61,160 nt of DNA from assembly GCF_030433715.1 (NCBI RefSeq), contig NZ_JAROCC010000015.1:1-61160 (forward strand), read 5' to 3'. The position numbers and the translations under genes are program-made. This document shows, one piece after another, positions 49,102-59,042 of the stretch. A model generated the notes under the pieces. That model was not told the DNA's origin. It saw nothing but the letters and a program-made list of their open reading frames with translations, and did no database searches. The stretch comes from Sporosarcina highlanderae. GTDB taxonomy: Bacteria > Bacillota > Bacilli > Bacillales_A > Planococcaceae. Positions within the stretch are counted from its first letter, which is position 1, and each line of letters starts with the position of its first letter.

Positions 49102-49366
49102 CCGTGCCTTGCCCCTTCCTCATATAGCGTTCCTTTGCATTTCGGGTTAATTGCTTGAACTGATATTCCGCCCGCATTGCCTCACGTTTCGTTTCGAAGC
49201 TTTCCATATAAATACAACGGACAGGGATTCTTGCTCGTGTATATTTTGCGCCCTTCCCTTCATTATGAACACGGACACGCTTTTCCAAATCATTTGTATA
49301 GCCCGCGTAATAGGTTCCATCCTTGCATTCAAGGACATAGAAGAAATGTTCATTCCCCTTGTCCAT
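49079..49366 (-). CDS. yazA: GIY-YIG domain protein (YazA/UPF0213)
   Basis: A 95-residue single-domain GIY-YIG nuclease-like protein. [20 protein letters not shown] carries the two tyrosines in the usual YVL...YAGYT form, and the R-E catalytic region follows (RREAM-like [15 protein letters not shown]). Function of UPF0213 members is not known. It overlaps trmN6 (17 nt) and rsmI (23 nt), so it sits embedded in a translation-coupled trio. Confidence 0.92.
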   Translation of the reverse strand: MDKGNEHFFYVLECKDGTYYAGYTNDLEKRVRVHNEGKGAKYTRARIPVRCIYMESFETKREAMRAEYQFKQLTRNAKERYMRKGQGTDEITKKC

Positions 49367-50099
49367 ATAGTAAAAGCCTCACTTCATCCGTATATTCCCC
49401 GTCTGGGCCATATACATATAAAGGTGGAAGGATTTTCAGGTCTGGTTTGCCATCTTTTATGCCCTCAATTAGTAAGGTATTCGCCTCTTTCCCTTCCTTC
49501 GGATAGACGAAACGGATTCTTTTCGGTTCAAGACGGTTCGCACGCATCGCTGTCACGATATCTAACAGTCTACCTGGGCGATGGACAAATGCAGCCTTTC
49601 CTCCCTGCTTTAAAAGTTCGCTTGCCGATTGTACAGCTTGTGTTAGGGTAAGGTGGATTTCATGTCGTGCGATGGCGACATGTTCCTTTAAATTCTTTTC
49701 ACTCGCTTCATTCGCAGGAAAATAAGGGGGATTGCATGTAACCGTATCGTATTTCTCATATCCAATTTTGGAGGCAATGCCAATGACATCGTCATTCACG
49801 ATTCGTATTCTTTCATTTAGGCCATTATAACCGATGCTTCTTTCTGCCATATCCGCAAGACGCTCCTGCAGTTCGACCGCCACGATGTCGGCATTCGTCC
49901 GCGCGCTTAGAAATAGGGGAATCGCACCGTTACCTGCACATAAATCGACAATTTTACCGGAACGGATCGGAACAAAGGCAAATTTTGCAAGCAGGACGGC
50001 ATCGAGCGAAAAGGAAAACACGGAGGGGCTTTGAATGATACGTAAGTTTTCAGCTAACAAAAAATCGAGTCTTTCGTCTTCTTTTAATAAATTCTCCAT
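49350..50099 (-). CDS. trmN6: tRNA adenine-N6 methyltransferase (TrmN6/YabB-like)
   Basis: A 249-residue Rossmann methyltransferase with SAM loop [16 protein letters not shown] and the N6-adenine catalytic motif NPPYF. In E. coli the homologue TrmN6 (YfiC) methylates A37 of tRNA-Val; the target here is inferred. GAAGGAG precedes the ATG. A terminator lies only 23 nt upstream with no room for a normal promoter. Confidence 0.9.
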   Translation of the reverse strand: MENLLKEDERLDFLLAENLRIIQSPSVFSFSLDAVLLAKFAFVPIRSGKIVDLCAGNGAIPLFLSARTNADIVAVELQERLADMAERSIGYNGLNERIRIVNDDVIGIASKIGYEKYDTVTCNPPYFPANEASEKNLKEHVAIARHEIHLTLTQAVQSASELLKQGGKAAFVHRPGRLLDIVTAMRANRLEPKRIRFVYPKEGKEANTLLIEGIKDGKPDLKILPPLYVYGPDGEYTDEVRLLLYGQGE

Positions 50100-50121
50100 A
50101 TTATTCTCCTTCGATCCATAG

Positions 50122-50156
50122 AAAAAAGCCGATGCCTACACAAAATAGGATCGGCT
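50122..50156 (-). terminator. Terminator between yabA and trmN6
   Basis: GAGCCGATCCTA / TAGGCATCGGCTTTTTTC on the minus strand: 11-bp stem with one mismatch and a T run, 5 nt after the yabA stop and 23 nt before the trmN6 ATG. Confidence 0.82.
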
Positions 50157-50160
50157 CATT

Positions 50161-50529
50161 TCAAGCATGTTGTTTACTTAGGAAGGATAGACAAAACAGG
50201 CAATCTTCTCCTTTTCGGCTGCTGCCGTAATGGACATTGCAAACATGGTATCCTTCATTATATATCCTGGCTAAGTTGTCCACCCCTTCACCGATATCGA
50301 TTCTTCGAGGCTTTTCAACTATTTGTTGTTCATTCAATGATTCTGTTTTCTCGTTTAATTCTTCAAGCCTAGTCCGGAGATGATGGTTTTCGAGTTGAAG
50401 TGAGTGGTTCTCTTCCGTCATCTTAGCTACAAATCCCATTAGTTCCCGGAATTGCTCATGCATGGATTCAAGCTGTTGCTCAAATTCCATTACCCTGTCG
50501 AGAAAGTTCCCTTCTTTCAACTTATTCAC
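50161..50529 (-). CDS. yabA: Replication initiation control protein YabA
   Basis: A 122-residue protein with an N-terminal coiled coil (about 10-65) for tetramer formation and a C-terminal zinc domain with HxxxCNVH and CLFC. YabA binds DnaA and the sliding clamp DnaN to limit re-initiation in B. subtilis. The GTG at 50529 has only a poorly spaced site; a TTG three codons in (50520) has GGGGTG 6 nt upstream and may be the true start. Confidence 0.92.
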   Translation of the reverse strand: MNKLKEGNFLDRVMEFEQQLESMHEQFRELMGFVAKMTEENHSLQLENHHLRTRLEELNEKTESLNEQQIVEKPRRIDIGEGVDNLARIYNEGYHVCNVHYGSSRKGEDCLFCLSFLSKQHA

Positions 50530-50533
50530 CCCA

Positions 50534-51361
50534 TCATTTCGTCAATTGAGCTTCAACGTTCTTTTGACTTTCAATTTCTTCCCATGAATATTCCAAGACA
50601 TGTTCCTGATCTACCAAAGATACTTGTAAGATTCTTTCAAGTAAATTCAAGCCGACCACTTTTCCGGGTCCTTCAGGAGTTTGTACCCTTTCCCCGATGT
50701 CCGGCATAAGGGTTTTCGCCTCTTCATATTCATCGTTTTCATACTTCAGGCAACACATGAGCCGACCACATAATCCTGAAATCTTAGATGGGTTAAGTGA
50801 AAGGTTTTGATCCTTCGCCATTTTAATGGAAACCGGTTCAAAGTCACCAAGGAATGTAGAACAGCAAAGCATTCTTCCGCAAGGACCAATTCCTCCAAGC
50901 ATTTTCGCTTCGTCGCGGACTCCGATTTGGCGAAGTTCAATGCGAGTACGGAAAATGGCTGCGAGATCCTTTACAAGATTTCGAAAGTCTACTCGACCTT
51001 CTGCAGTGAAGTAAAAGACAATCTTATTGCGGTCGAATGTATACTCTACATCGACAAGCTTCATCTCTAACTCATGCTCGCGGATTTTTTCCAGACACTT
51101 CCCGAAGGCCTGTTCAGCATCCGTCTGATTCTCTTCAACCTGGATCTGGTCTTCGACTAGTGCCTTTCGGATGATTTTCTTAAGTGGCAATACGACATCA
51201 TTCTCATCGACTTCCCTCACTGGAATAGCGACTTTACCATATTCGATTCCTCTAGCCGTCTCTACAATGACATAATCGCCAACATTGAGCGGATAGTCAA
51301 GCGGATCGAAATAATATATTTTACCCGCTTTTTTAAAGCGGACACCAACAACATTATACAA
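50534..51361 (-). CDS. ricT: RicT (YaaT), Fe-S regulator of RNase Y
   Basis: A 275-residue PSP1-domain protein. The cysteine blocks GPCGRMLCC and GLCGRLMCC carry the ligands of the iron-sulfur clusters in the RicA-RicF-RicT complex, which stimulates RNase Y processing and, earlier, Spo0A phosphorylation. The N terminus [19 protein letters not shown] matches B. subtilis, where the start is also TTG; here TTG at 51361 has GGAGGGG upstream. It overlaps holB by 8 nt. Confidence 0.95.
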   Translation of the reverse strand: MYNVVGVRFKKAGKIYYFDPLDYPLNVGDYVIVETARGIEYGKVAIPVREVDENDVVLPLKKIIRKALVEDQIQVEENQTDAEQAFGKCLEKIREHELEMKLVDVEYTFDRNKIVFYFTAEGRVDFRNLVKDLAAIFRTRIELRQIGVRDEAKMLGGIGPCGRMLCCSTFLGDFEPVSIKMAKDQNLSLNPSKISGLCGRLMCCLKYENDEYEEAKTLMPDIGERVQTPEGPGKVVGLNLLERILQVSLVDQEHVLEYSWEEIESQKNVEAQLTK

Positions 51362-52358
51362 GCATTAACCCCTCCTGCAAATTAAGCACCAGTTGTTCCA
51401 TCAAAAGTGTACGATTCATATTGCTGTACAACTTTTTCTTCGCTTGAAGAACCGCTTCCATACTGGCCGATAACTGGCTGTACGTCATCTTCATTGAGAG
51501 GCCACGGAAAATCTGTTGCTGATCGGGAAATGTCATTTCCGATTGCAATCCCGCTTTCATCGAAACGATATCACGGTATGCATAGAGAAGCAAGTTGAGT
51601 GCACGTTCCAAGTCTTCCTTCTCTTTCATTACCGAAACCCATTCAGATTGGATGAATAGAAGCGCTTCATTTACATTGCGATCCGATGCTTCTATTAATT
51701 TTAACACTGTTTTTCGCATGTGTGCAAATTGATCATTTTCGGCTAACAACTTTGCCTGTTCGATATCTGCAGTCATCATCGTCACCGTTGCTGCCATAGA
51801 CGCAGTGATTCCAGAATCTATCAGCTTTTCGATCATTTCTTCCCTTTTAGGAGGAAGAAATGTAATCCGTTGGCAACGGGATTGGATTGTCGGAAGGATA
51901 GATTGATAGGAACTGGTTAATAAAATTGCTGTCACATCACCTTCAGGTTCTTCAAGGAACTTCAGCAACGTGTTAGCCGCTGCCACATTCATTCGTTCCG
52001 CACGGGAAATGATGTAGATTTTACGTCCTTGTTCATACCCTTTCCTCGTCATTTGCATGATCAAAGATGACATCTGTTCCTTCTTAATATCTTGGCCGTC
52101 CGGCTCAATCATCGTCACGTTCGGGTGATTTTTTGTAGAAACCCGTCTGCAGGCATGACATGTTTCACATGGAACAGCATCCACTTGCCGTTCGCAAAGC
52201 AGCAGTTTAGCAAAATGGATAGCCGCAGCTTCCTTTCCGGTTCCTGTGTCACCATCGAACAGATAGGCATGGCCAATTCGGTTGTTTCGAAATGTCGCTT
52301 CCAATCTATCAATAACAGCTTTTTGCCGCTGTTTGATATCAGCACCTTTCACTTCCAT
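51354..52358 (-). CDS. holB: DNA polymerase III delta' subunit
   Basis: A 334-residue clamp-loader subunit of the AAA+ fold. The P-loop DGDTGTGKEAAAIHFAK (about 35-51), the zinc cysteines C55 and in CETCHACRR, and the sensor region NTLLKFLEEPEG are visible. Together with HolA and DnaX it loads the clamp DnaN. AGGAGG precedes the ATG. It begins 18 nt after the T tract of a strong terminator, with no promoter in between. Confidence 0.93.
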   Translation of the reverse strand: MEVKGADIKQRQKAVIDRLEATFRNNRIGHAYLFDGDTGTGKEAAAIHFAKLLLCERQVDAVPCETCHACRRVSTKNHPNVTMIEPDGQDIKKEQMSSLIMQMTRKGYEQGRKIYIISRAERMNVAAANTLLKFLEEPEGDVTAILLTSSYQSILPTIQSRCQRITFLPPKREEMIEKLIDSGITASMAATVTMMTADIEQAKLLAENDQFAHMRKTVLKLIEASDRNVNEALLFIQSEWVSVMKEKEDLERALNLLLYAYRDIVSMKAGLQSEMTFPDQQQIFRGLSMKMTYSQLSASMEAVLQAKKKLYSNMNRTLLMEQLVLNLQEGLMLV

Positions 52359-52376
52359 GCCTTCACCTCCTGCTGC

Positions 52377-52411
52377 AAAAAAACCGTGTTTTTAAATTCA
52401 CAAAAACACGG
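52377..52411 (-). terminator. Terminator between yaaR and holB
   Basis: CCGTGTTTTT / AAAAACACGG perfect 10-bp stem, loop GTGAATTT, seven-T run on the minus strand. It starts right at the yaaR stop and ends 18 nt before the holB ATG. Confidence 0.9.
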
Positions 52412-52412
52412 G

Positions 52413-52853
52413 TCATGTATATAAATTAATGAGTAATCCTTTGATTTCTCCTATCTTTCCTAATAACTCGACAGAAGTTTGTTCTTCATCCAATAATACT
52501 TCGGCCAATTCGATAAGCTTTTCATCAATCGTTTGGACAATTTTCAGCCTACTGCCTTCGCCATACTGATTCCACGTATGGGATTGTTTCAATCCCATAC
52601 CTGAATCTACTGTTTCTTTCAGGAAGCGACGGACAAGCATCTTGAATTTTGCCATGTCCCTTAAATTTCGTGAACGGGTTAGACGGTCTCCTGCGGAAGA
52701 AATGTCTCCTAAAAGTCTAGTAATCTGTTCCGAATGTAACCGCTCTTCCTGTTTCAGAATCATTTGGCCGAATCGGACATTCCCCTGCGGAGAACGCAAG
52801 GGATCATTCCGAAATTTATCCGTCCCTGTCCGATGGTCTCCATTCACTTTCAT
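52413..52853 (-). CDS. yaaR: YaaR family protein (DUF327)
   Basis: A 146-residue, mostly helical, charged protein. The central LTRSRNLRDMAKFKMLVRRF and GMGLKQSHTWNQYG match the DUF327 family found in Firmicutes next to holB. No enzymatic motif is visible and the function is unknown. GAGGTG lies upstream of the ATG. It follows yaaQ by 21 nt. Confidence 0.88.
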   Translation of the reverse strand: MKVNGDHRTGTDKFRNDPLRSPQGNVRFGQMILKQEERLHSEQITRLLGDISSAGDRLTRSRNLRDMAKFKMLVRRFLKETVDSGMGLKQSHTWNQYGEGSRLKIVQTIDEKLIELAEVLLDEEQTSVELLGKIGEIKGLLINLYT

Positions 52854-52874
52854 TTTAGGCTACACCTCATTTCA

Positions 52875-53396
<522 letters not shown>

Positions 53397-53434
53397 TCAC
53401 ATTACAACTCAAGGTGCTAAAAGCCCTCTTCTAT

Positions 53435-53443
53435 ATTATATCA
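53435..53443 (-). promoter_or_regulatory. Extended -10 candidate for yaaQ-yaaR
   Basis: TGATATAAT on the minus strand at the very end of tmk (TGn plus TATAAT). No clear -35 is seen. It could start a transcript through the palindromic element into yaaQ. Confidence 0.4.
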
Positions 53444-54085
53444 CGAATTGTCTTGAGAAATGAGTTGAGAACTTATAATTTTCCAAACATTTTCAGTTAC
53501 TTCTGATAATGGGAGTGAGGCGTCTGTGCTGATGATGCGATTTGGGTATTGTTCAAGCAAAATTTTGTAGCCTTCGTAGACTTTTTGATGGAATTGTAAT
53601 GCTTCGTTGTCAAGACGATTCTGCTCCCTAACACCGCTTTTCGTGATTCGCTGTAGTCCCACTTCCGGTGGTATGTCGAAGAAGATGGTTACGTCTGGCA
53701 TTGTTTCTCCGATTGCAAATGCGTTGATGGACATGACATCGTCCATTCCAAGTCCCCTTGCATGGCCTTGGTAGGCAAGGGAGCTGTCGATGAAGCGGTC
53801 GCAAAGGACGATTTTCCCTTCAATTATTGACGGGATGATCCTTTCGACAAGATGTTGCCTGCGTGCTGACGCGTATAGGAGGGCCTCAGTTCTGCCGTCC
53901 ATTTCCTGATGGTCATTATCGAGAATGATGGCCCGGATTTTTTCAGAGATACGGATTCCGCCCGGCTCGCGGGTCAGGGTGACGTCTTTTCCAATACTAT
54001 TGAGTCTATTATATATTTCTGCAATCACAGTTGTTTTTCCTGCACCTTCAGGACCTTCAAATGTGATAAATTTTACTTTTGACAT
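53441..54085 (-). CDS. tmk: Thymidylate kinase
   Basis: A 214-residue kinase making dTDP from dTMP. The P-loop [13 protein letters not shown] (9-21), the DRx motif [14 protein letters not shown] and the TREPGG substrate loop are intact. GGAGGAATC precedes the ATG. It lies 18 nt after yaaO, matching the Bacillus order. Confidence 0.97.
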   Translation of the reverse strand: MSKVKFITFEGPEGAGKTTVIAEIYNRLNSIGKDVTLTREPGGIRISEKIRAIILDNDHQEMDGRTEALLYASARRQHLVERIIPSIIEGKIVLCDRFIDSSLAYQGHARGLGMDDVMSINAFAIGETMPDVTIFFDIPPEVGLQRITKSGVREQNRLDNEALQFHQKVYEGYKILLEQYPNRIISTDASLPLSEVTENVWKIISSQLISQDNS

Positions 54086-54103
54086 GACTGATTCCTCCGA
54101 CCT

Positions 54104-55525
54104 TCATTTCAATACATAGAGCACTTTTTCTTCAGGGCGAATAGCGCCTTGAAATCTTGCTCCTGCCTTAATTAATGTAGATAATGCCGTGACGTGGCTC
54201 TCCATGATCCTTTCTCCTTTAATCAATAACGGAATGCCTGGGGGATAAGGAATCAAAGATTCTGCAGCTACACGCCCTGTTGCTTCATCCATTGCTATCC
54301 ATTCCGTTTCCATATCGACTATGCTGGAAGGAGGATATACAAGCATGGAGATTCCGTCCGGCCATGCAGCCATGTCGGGAAGAATAAGGTTATCCTCTAC
54401 TTTACCCAAGTTGTTAACTACTGCAATCATTTTTTCCTTCCAATCTTTTAATGGCGGGTTAGACTGTTCATTCCACAACGGCAAAATAAGTAGGACCTGG
54501 TAAGGATCCGCAAGTTCTGTGTAAATACCTTTTGATTCGAAAGCTGCCTGCAATGCGAAGCCGGATTGGCCTTCTGCACGTATTAACAGTTTCAATGGAT
54601 CATCAGTCTCTATGACTTTTAGGCAATTGATCTCCTTTAATTCCTGGATGAATGAAGAGCGCAGTTCCATGAATCTTTGTTTATCACTTTCCTTACACGA
54701 GGCTGCATAGGCCCTCGCATCATCGAGGGAGGCCATAATTAAGTATGACGGGCTGCTTGTTTGTAACATTTGTAGATAATGGGCAATTTTCTTTTCGGAA
54801 ATGAGCTCCGATTGGACGTGGAGGAAAGACCCCATCGTCATTGCTGGCAACGTTTTATGAGCGGAATGTACGACAACATCAGCCCCTTGTTCGATGGCAG
54901 AGCGGGGAAATGGCTCACCAACGATAAAATGTGCTCCATGTGCTTCATCGACCAATACAGGTACGGAATGAGAATGGCATAGTTCAATAATTTCCCGAAG
55001 CCCTTTACCCACCACGCCGTAATACGTCGGATACGTTAGGACGACGGCTTTTGCTTCAGGGTTCATAGCAAGCGCTTCATCCACCTGTTCCGCAGTGAGT
55101 ACACCCGGTGTACGAGTATGCGTATCCCACGGGGGACTGATCAGCACGGGATGGGCACCCGTCAATTCGATTGCATGGAATACCGATTTATGGGCGTTAC
55201 GCTGGACGATTACCGTGTCTCCCTTCCCGCAAGCTGAATAGATCATCGCTAAGTTCCCTACCGTTGAGCCGTTGACTAGGAAAAAGCTTCTACTCGATTT
55301 ATATAGAGCGGTCAATAGGCTTTCAGCTTCCTTTATGATCCCTTCCGCCTCATGCAGGTCGTCTAGTCCCGTAAGCTCGGTGTAATCATATGAAAGAGCC
55401 TGCCGCATCCCGTCCGGCAAGCTTGAAAGAAGACCATGCTTATGCCCCGGCACGTGAAAGGAAGCCGGGGCCTGTTCTTTGAAAGAGTGCAACGCCTGCA
55501 CAAGCGGGCGATTGTTTTGATTCAT
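54104..55525 (-). CDS. yaaO: Orn/Lys/Arg decarboxylase-family PLP protein (YaaO)
   Basis: A 473-residue fold type I PLP enzyme of the basic amino acid decarboxylase group. The N-terminal SFHVPGHKHG and the PLP-lysine block VVHSAHKTLPAMTMGSFLHV are present. Substrate (lysine, arginine or ornithine) is unknown for YaaO; B. subtilis SpeA is a close relative. The ATG at 55525 is chosen, with GGAAGTGG upstream. A TATAAT -10 lies at 55554-55559 but lacks a good -35. Confidence 0.88.
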   Translation of the reverse strand: MNQNNRPLVQALHSFKEQAPASFHVPGHKHGLLSSLPDGMRQALSYDYTELTGLDDLHEAEGIIKEAESLLTALYKSSRSFFLVNGSTVGNLAMIYSACGKGDTVIVQRNAHKSVFHAIELTGAHPVLISPPWDTHTRTPGVLTAEQVDEALAMNPEAKAVVLTYPTYYGVVGKGLREIIELCHSHSVPVLVDEAHGAHFIVGEPFPRSAIEQGADVVVHSAHKTLPAMTMGSFLHVQSELISEKKIAHYLQMLQTSSPSYLIMASLDDARAYAASCKESDKQRFMELRSSFIQELKEINCLKVIETDDPLKLLIRAEGQSGFALQAAFESKGIYTELADPYQVLLILPLWNEQSNPPLKDWKEKMIAVVNNLGKVEDNLILPDMAAWPDGISMLVYPPSSIVDMETEWIAMDEATGRVAAESLIPYPPGIPLLIKGERIMESHVTALSTLIKAGARFQGAIRPEEKVLYVLK

Positions 55526-55581
55526 CTCAAGTTCCACTTCCTTTGCTATTTCTATTATAAAGGATAATCAACAATCAGACT

Positions 55582-55618
55582 AAAAAAGTGTGACATCGGG
55601 TTGGCCCAATGTCACACA
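55582..55618 (-). terminator. Terminator after the ABC exporter genes
   Basis: GTGTGACATTGGG / CCCGATGTCACAC hairpin and TTTTTT on the minus strand. It overlaps the last codons of the second permease and ends the exporter operon. Confidence 0.9.
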
Positions 55619-56760
55619 TATTTCATTCTTGTCAGTCCAATGGAGAGGAATAACGCCGCGAATCCAAGCAATGCAATCAGTGGCATGGCGATATCGCCTA
55701 TGGTGCCACCTTCTGTAATCAACTTCGTAAACCCTTCCATTGCCCATTTTTGTGGGATGTAGTTGGCGATTTTCTGCATAACTTCTGGCACCATGCTGAT
55801 CGGCCAATAGACACCACCTAACATACAAGTTGAAATGATCACTAATGTACCGATAGCGTTTTGCTGCTCTACTGTTCGCACGAAGCCTGCAATGGCCATA
55901 CCGAGACCTATGACACAGAGTAATAAAGATGTAACAAGGATGAATAATGCTGCCGTATGACCCCAGTTTACACCGAACAGTGTTGACGATAGCGCAATAA
56001 GAATAAAAAACTGGATCCATCCTACAATGAAGAAAGATAAGAAATGTCCTAACAGCACCTGGAATCGGCTAACCGGAGTCGTGAAAAGCCTTGACCAAAT
56101 TCCATTCTGCCTTGCCTCTATTAGTGTCCCTGTCATCGAAAGCATCATAATCATGACGAACATGATGGAAAAACCTGCGGAACTATTAGAGACGCCCATC
56201 ATCGAATTTCCTGTAGACATACCTGCTTTTTGCTCCGTCCACGTCTCAATCCTTCCTTCATTTACAGTGAGCCTCTCGTAGATGGACTCCCAGTCTTCAT
56301 TGAAATAAGCACTTCCCACCTGTGCCGCGGCAACGTAAATGTCTATGCTTTGAATAGTCTGATTCACCTGCTGTTTTACGAGTGGCGCGGTTGCCATTCC
56401 GGGAGAAGGTTGAAAACTGACGGCTGACTCACCGTTGCGAAGCTTATTTGCAATTCCACTCCTTAGTGTTACAATGCCTTGCACCTCATTACCTGCCAAC
56501 AACTCTTTCCCCTCATCCGGAGTAACCAGTTCGTAGGAAATCATTTCATCAAGCATCAGTTTTTGAGTGATGTCCTTGGAAAGTGGCGTCTGTTCCTCGT
56601 CGACCAACGCGATGCGGAACGATACATCCGCGTCCTTTCCAAAAATAGTTCCGAACAGAAAGGTGAATAACAGTGGCATCCCGAACATTAAGACGACCGA
56701 AGATTTCTTCTTGAATGTGCGTTTGATTTCGAAAAGGCAAATCGATAAGATCTTCTTCAT
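55612..56760 (-). CDS. ABC-2 type permease (LnrN/YfiN-like)
   Basis: A 382-residue membrane protein with one N-terminal helix (about 22-40), a large extracytoplasmic domain (about 45-190) and five C-terminal helices (about 195-380), the ABC2_membrane_3 plan. It resembles its neighbour permease (both begin with a basic segment and MxLFxFxLG-like helix) and probably forms a heterodimer with it. AGGAGG precedes the ATG. It is last in a HK-RR-ATPase-permease-permease set like B. subtilis lnrJKLMN. Confidence 0.85.
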   Translation of the reverse strand: MKKILSICLFEIKRTFKKKSSVVLMFGMPLLFTFLFGTIFGKDADVSFRIALVDEEQTPLSKDITQKLMLDEMISYELVTPDEGKELLAGNEVQGIVTLRSGIANKLRNGESAVSFQPSPGMATAPLVKQQVNQTIQSIDIYVAAAQVGSAYFNEDWESIYERLTVNEGRIETWTEQKAGMSTGNSMMGVSNSSAGFSIMFVMIMMLSMTGTLIEARQNGIWSRLFTTPVSRFQVLLGHFLSFFIVGWIQFFILIALSSTLFGVNWGHTAALFILVTSLLLCVIGLGMAIAGFVRTVEQQNAIGTLVIISTCMLGGVYWPISMVPEVMQKIANYIPQKWAMEGFTKLITEGGTIGDIAMPLIALLGFAALFLSIGLTRMKYV

Positions 56761-56772
56761 TTCGCATACCTC

Positions 56773-57963
56773 CTATGCAATCCGGCGCCCAAGCCGGAGG
56801 GAACTGATGAAAATAGCCGTAACCCCTATACCAAGCAAAACCGCTGCCGGCAGCCATAATGTAGACCAAGGGGCTCCTTCCATAATTGATATGAAGCTCG
56901 TTAATGCCCAAGAATTCGGCGTCGCCATAGCAATTTTTCGCATGATTTCTGGAAATAAAGATAGGGGCAACATCGAGCCTCCCAACAATGCCAATACCTG
57001 GACACCCATACTCCCAATGACATCCGCCATTTTCTCGTTCGTCGTAAAAGCTGCTACAACCATCGCCAAACCCGCTACTGAAAAGATATAGAAGAATGTG
57101 ATGAAGAGGATTTGCAGGATGGATGGACCCCAGTCGACCTTTAACAAGAGACGTGTAGCTCCTAAGAAAATCAAAAATTGAATCCATGCAAATAGAAAAG
57201 AACCGATGAATTTTCCTGTTAGGATTGACCGGACGGAAGCTGGCGTCATCATCAATCGCGACAGTGTTTCACTTCGCCTTTCTTGATGAAATGACTTCCC
57301 ACCTGCCATTGCATTGAATAAAAGGAACATCGCCGCCATGGCTGCGGCATAGTATTGCATGGAGCTCACTGATTCCTCTTTAGGCGGCTCAATAACGTAT
57401 GCCCTCTGTTCGTTCACAATCTGCTCTATTGATGCCGTAAGCTCGTTTTGGATCTCCTCCAAATTGATATCATCTTCCGCGGCAAGTGTTGCAGCCTCCG
57501 CCATCACTGTAGCCGTCGAATTTTCAATAGCCTGCGACATTTGGGCAACTGTTTCAATCATCCGCCGTATGACGGTTGCTCCTGTTTCTTGCCCCGAAAT
57601 AGGAATGATGACAGCTCGGTTCCCTTCAACGCCACTTCCCCATCCATCCGGAAACAGTAGCCCGACATGTACTGCCCTTTCTTCCATCCAATCCATCAGT
57701 TGTTTTTCCGACTCCGCATGTTCAATCGTAATGGTAAGCCCGTTTTCCCCTAACGACTTCATAATGCTTTTCGTCATTAAATTCGATTCGGGTGAATAGA
57801 CGCCTAAAATAGTTTCAGGCATGCTTCCACCACCCATAACCCCTTTCAAAGCGGAACCTAAAATGAGAGTTAATAAAATCGGCATGAGAATCATCATTAG
57901 GATGGCTTTCCGATCTTTTAAGTGAATCTTTGCGTCTTTAACAGCTATCAAAAGGCTTTTCAT
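56773..57963 (-). CDS. ABC-2 type permease (LnrM/YfiM-like)
   Basis: A 396-residue membrane protein with the same plan: N-terminal helix (about 20-42), extracytoplasmic domain (about 45-210, rich in Glu and Ala), and a membrane bundle (about 215-395). It pairs with the next gene and the ATPase. In B. subtilis LnrLMN exports polyene-like linearmycins; the substrate here is inferred only from the layout. AGGAGGG precedes the ATG. Confidence 0.85.
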   Translation of the reverse strand: MKSLLIAVKDAKIHLKDRKAILMMILMPILLTLILGSALKGVMGGGSMPETILGVYSPESNLMTKSIMKSLGENGLTITIEHAESEKQLMDWMEERAVHVGLLFPDGWGSGVEGNRAVIIPISGQETGATVIRRMIETVAQMSQAIENSTATVMAEAATLAAEDDINLEEIQNELTASIEQIVNEQRAYVIEPPKEESVSSMQYYAAAMAAMFLLFNAMAGGKSFHQERRSETLSRLMMTPASVRSILTGKFIGSFLFAWIQFLIFLGATRLLLKVDWGPSILQILFITFFYIFSVAGLAMVVAAFTTNEKMADVIGSMGVQVLALLGGSMLPLSLFPEIMRKIAMATPNSWALTSFISIMEGAPWSTLWLPAAVLLGIGVTAIFISSLRLGRRIA

Positions 57964-57974
57964 TTCAGTCCCTC

Positions 57975-58907
57975 CTATTCACGCAAAGAGCGCCCTGTCA
58001 ATTGCAAAAACAATGTTTCCAAATTCGCTTCCTGAAGTTGCATGGATTGGATGTGTACACCTTGTTGACTTGCAAGTAAAATCACACCCGCAACAATTTC
58101 CATTTTCGAATGCAAATGTATATCAATTTCATATGTTGGTTGGACAATCACTTTTTCCACCCCATGCAATTTCTTCAACTGTTCTATAAATAAAGGGTGC
58201 AATGAATCTACCGTTAGTTTCAGAACAGTCCCGCCTGCCAAGCGATTATTTAAATCCTTTTTAGTCCCACTTGCAATCAATTTCCCATCATCAATAATTG
58301 CAATCCGCTTGCAAAGATACTCGACCTCTTCCATGTAATGGCTCGTGTAGATGACCGTCATCCCTTTCTCATTCAATGATTTGACCGTTTCTAAAATATG
58401 ATTCCTTGATTGAGGATCAATGCCGACTGTCGGTTCATCCATAATGAGAAGCTTCGGCCGGTGCATGAGCGCGGCACCAATGTTGATCCGTCTTTTCATA
58501 CCGCCCGAAAACGTTTCAATTCGCCCTTTTGCACGCTCTGTCAATCCAACGATTTCTAAGATTTCCTTTGCACGGGACCTCGCATCTTTACCTGAAAGGC
58601 CATACATCCTCCCCCAAAATACCAGATTATCCAGTGCCGACATCGTTGGATAGAGCGCAATATCCTGCGGCACAACCCCTATCATCTGTTTGATTTCTTT
58701 AAGATTTTTGCTAACCAATTTTCCATCGATCCAAATATCACCCGTTTCGAACGGTACCAGCCCACATATCATTGAAATAAGCGTCGACTTTCCCGCCCCA
58801 TTCGGACCAAGCAATCCAAAAGACTCTCCTTTTTCGACTTGCAACGAAACCCCTTTGACGACTTCACGTGAATCAAAGCTCTTTTTCACATTTAAAAGTG
58901 TAAGCAT
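57975..58907 (-). CDS. ABC exporter ATPase (LnrL/YfiL-like)
   Basis: A 310-residue DrrA/CcmA-type ATPase: Walker A GPNGAGKST (34-42), signature FSGGMKRR (about 132-139), Walker B LLIMDEPTVG, and a C-terminal extension of about 90 residues typical of drug-export ATPases. GGAGG lies upstream. It starts about 135 nt after the response regulator, past a terminator, so its expression may need a promoter in that gap or read-through. Confidence 0.9.
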   Translation of the reverse strand: MLTLLNVKKSFDSREVVKGVSLQVEKGESFGLLGPNGAGKSTLISMICGLVPFETGDIWIDGKLVSKNLKEIKQMIGVVPQDIALYPTMSALDNLVFWGRMYGLSGKDARSRAKEILEIVGLTERAKGRIETFSGGMKRRINIGAALMHRPKLLIMDEPTVGIDPQSRNHILETVKSLNEKGMTVIYTSHYMEEVEYLCKRIAIIDDGKLIASGTKKDLNNRLAGGTVLKLTVDSLHPLFIEQLKKLHGVEKVIVQPTYEIDIHLHSKMEIVAGVILLASQQGVHIQSMQLQEANLETLFLQLTGRSLRE

Positions 58908-58987
58908 TTGTCGCCGCCTCCTTTTATATCCATCTTAATTCGGCTGGCCTTGTTTTCCATCGAGCGCGAGATAGATTTTGAAGGCAT

Positions 58988-59015
58988 GAAAAAAACGGCA
59001 CCAATGTGCCGTTTT
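58988..59015 (-). terminator. Terminator between regulator and exporter genes
   Basis: AACGGCAC / GTGCCGTT hairpin with loop ATTG and a T run on the minus strand, 28 nt after the response-regulator stop. It separates the two-component genes from the ABC genes. Confidence 0.88.
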
Positions 59016-59042
59016 ACATGGACCCTATGCGGATAGTAATGT

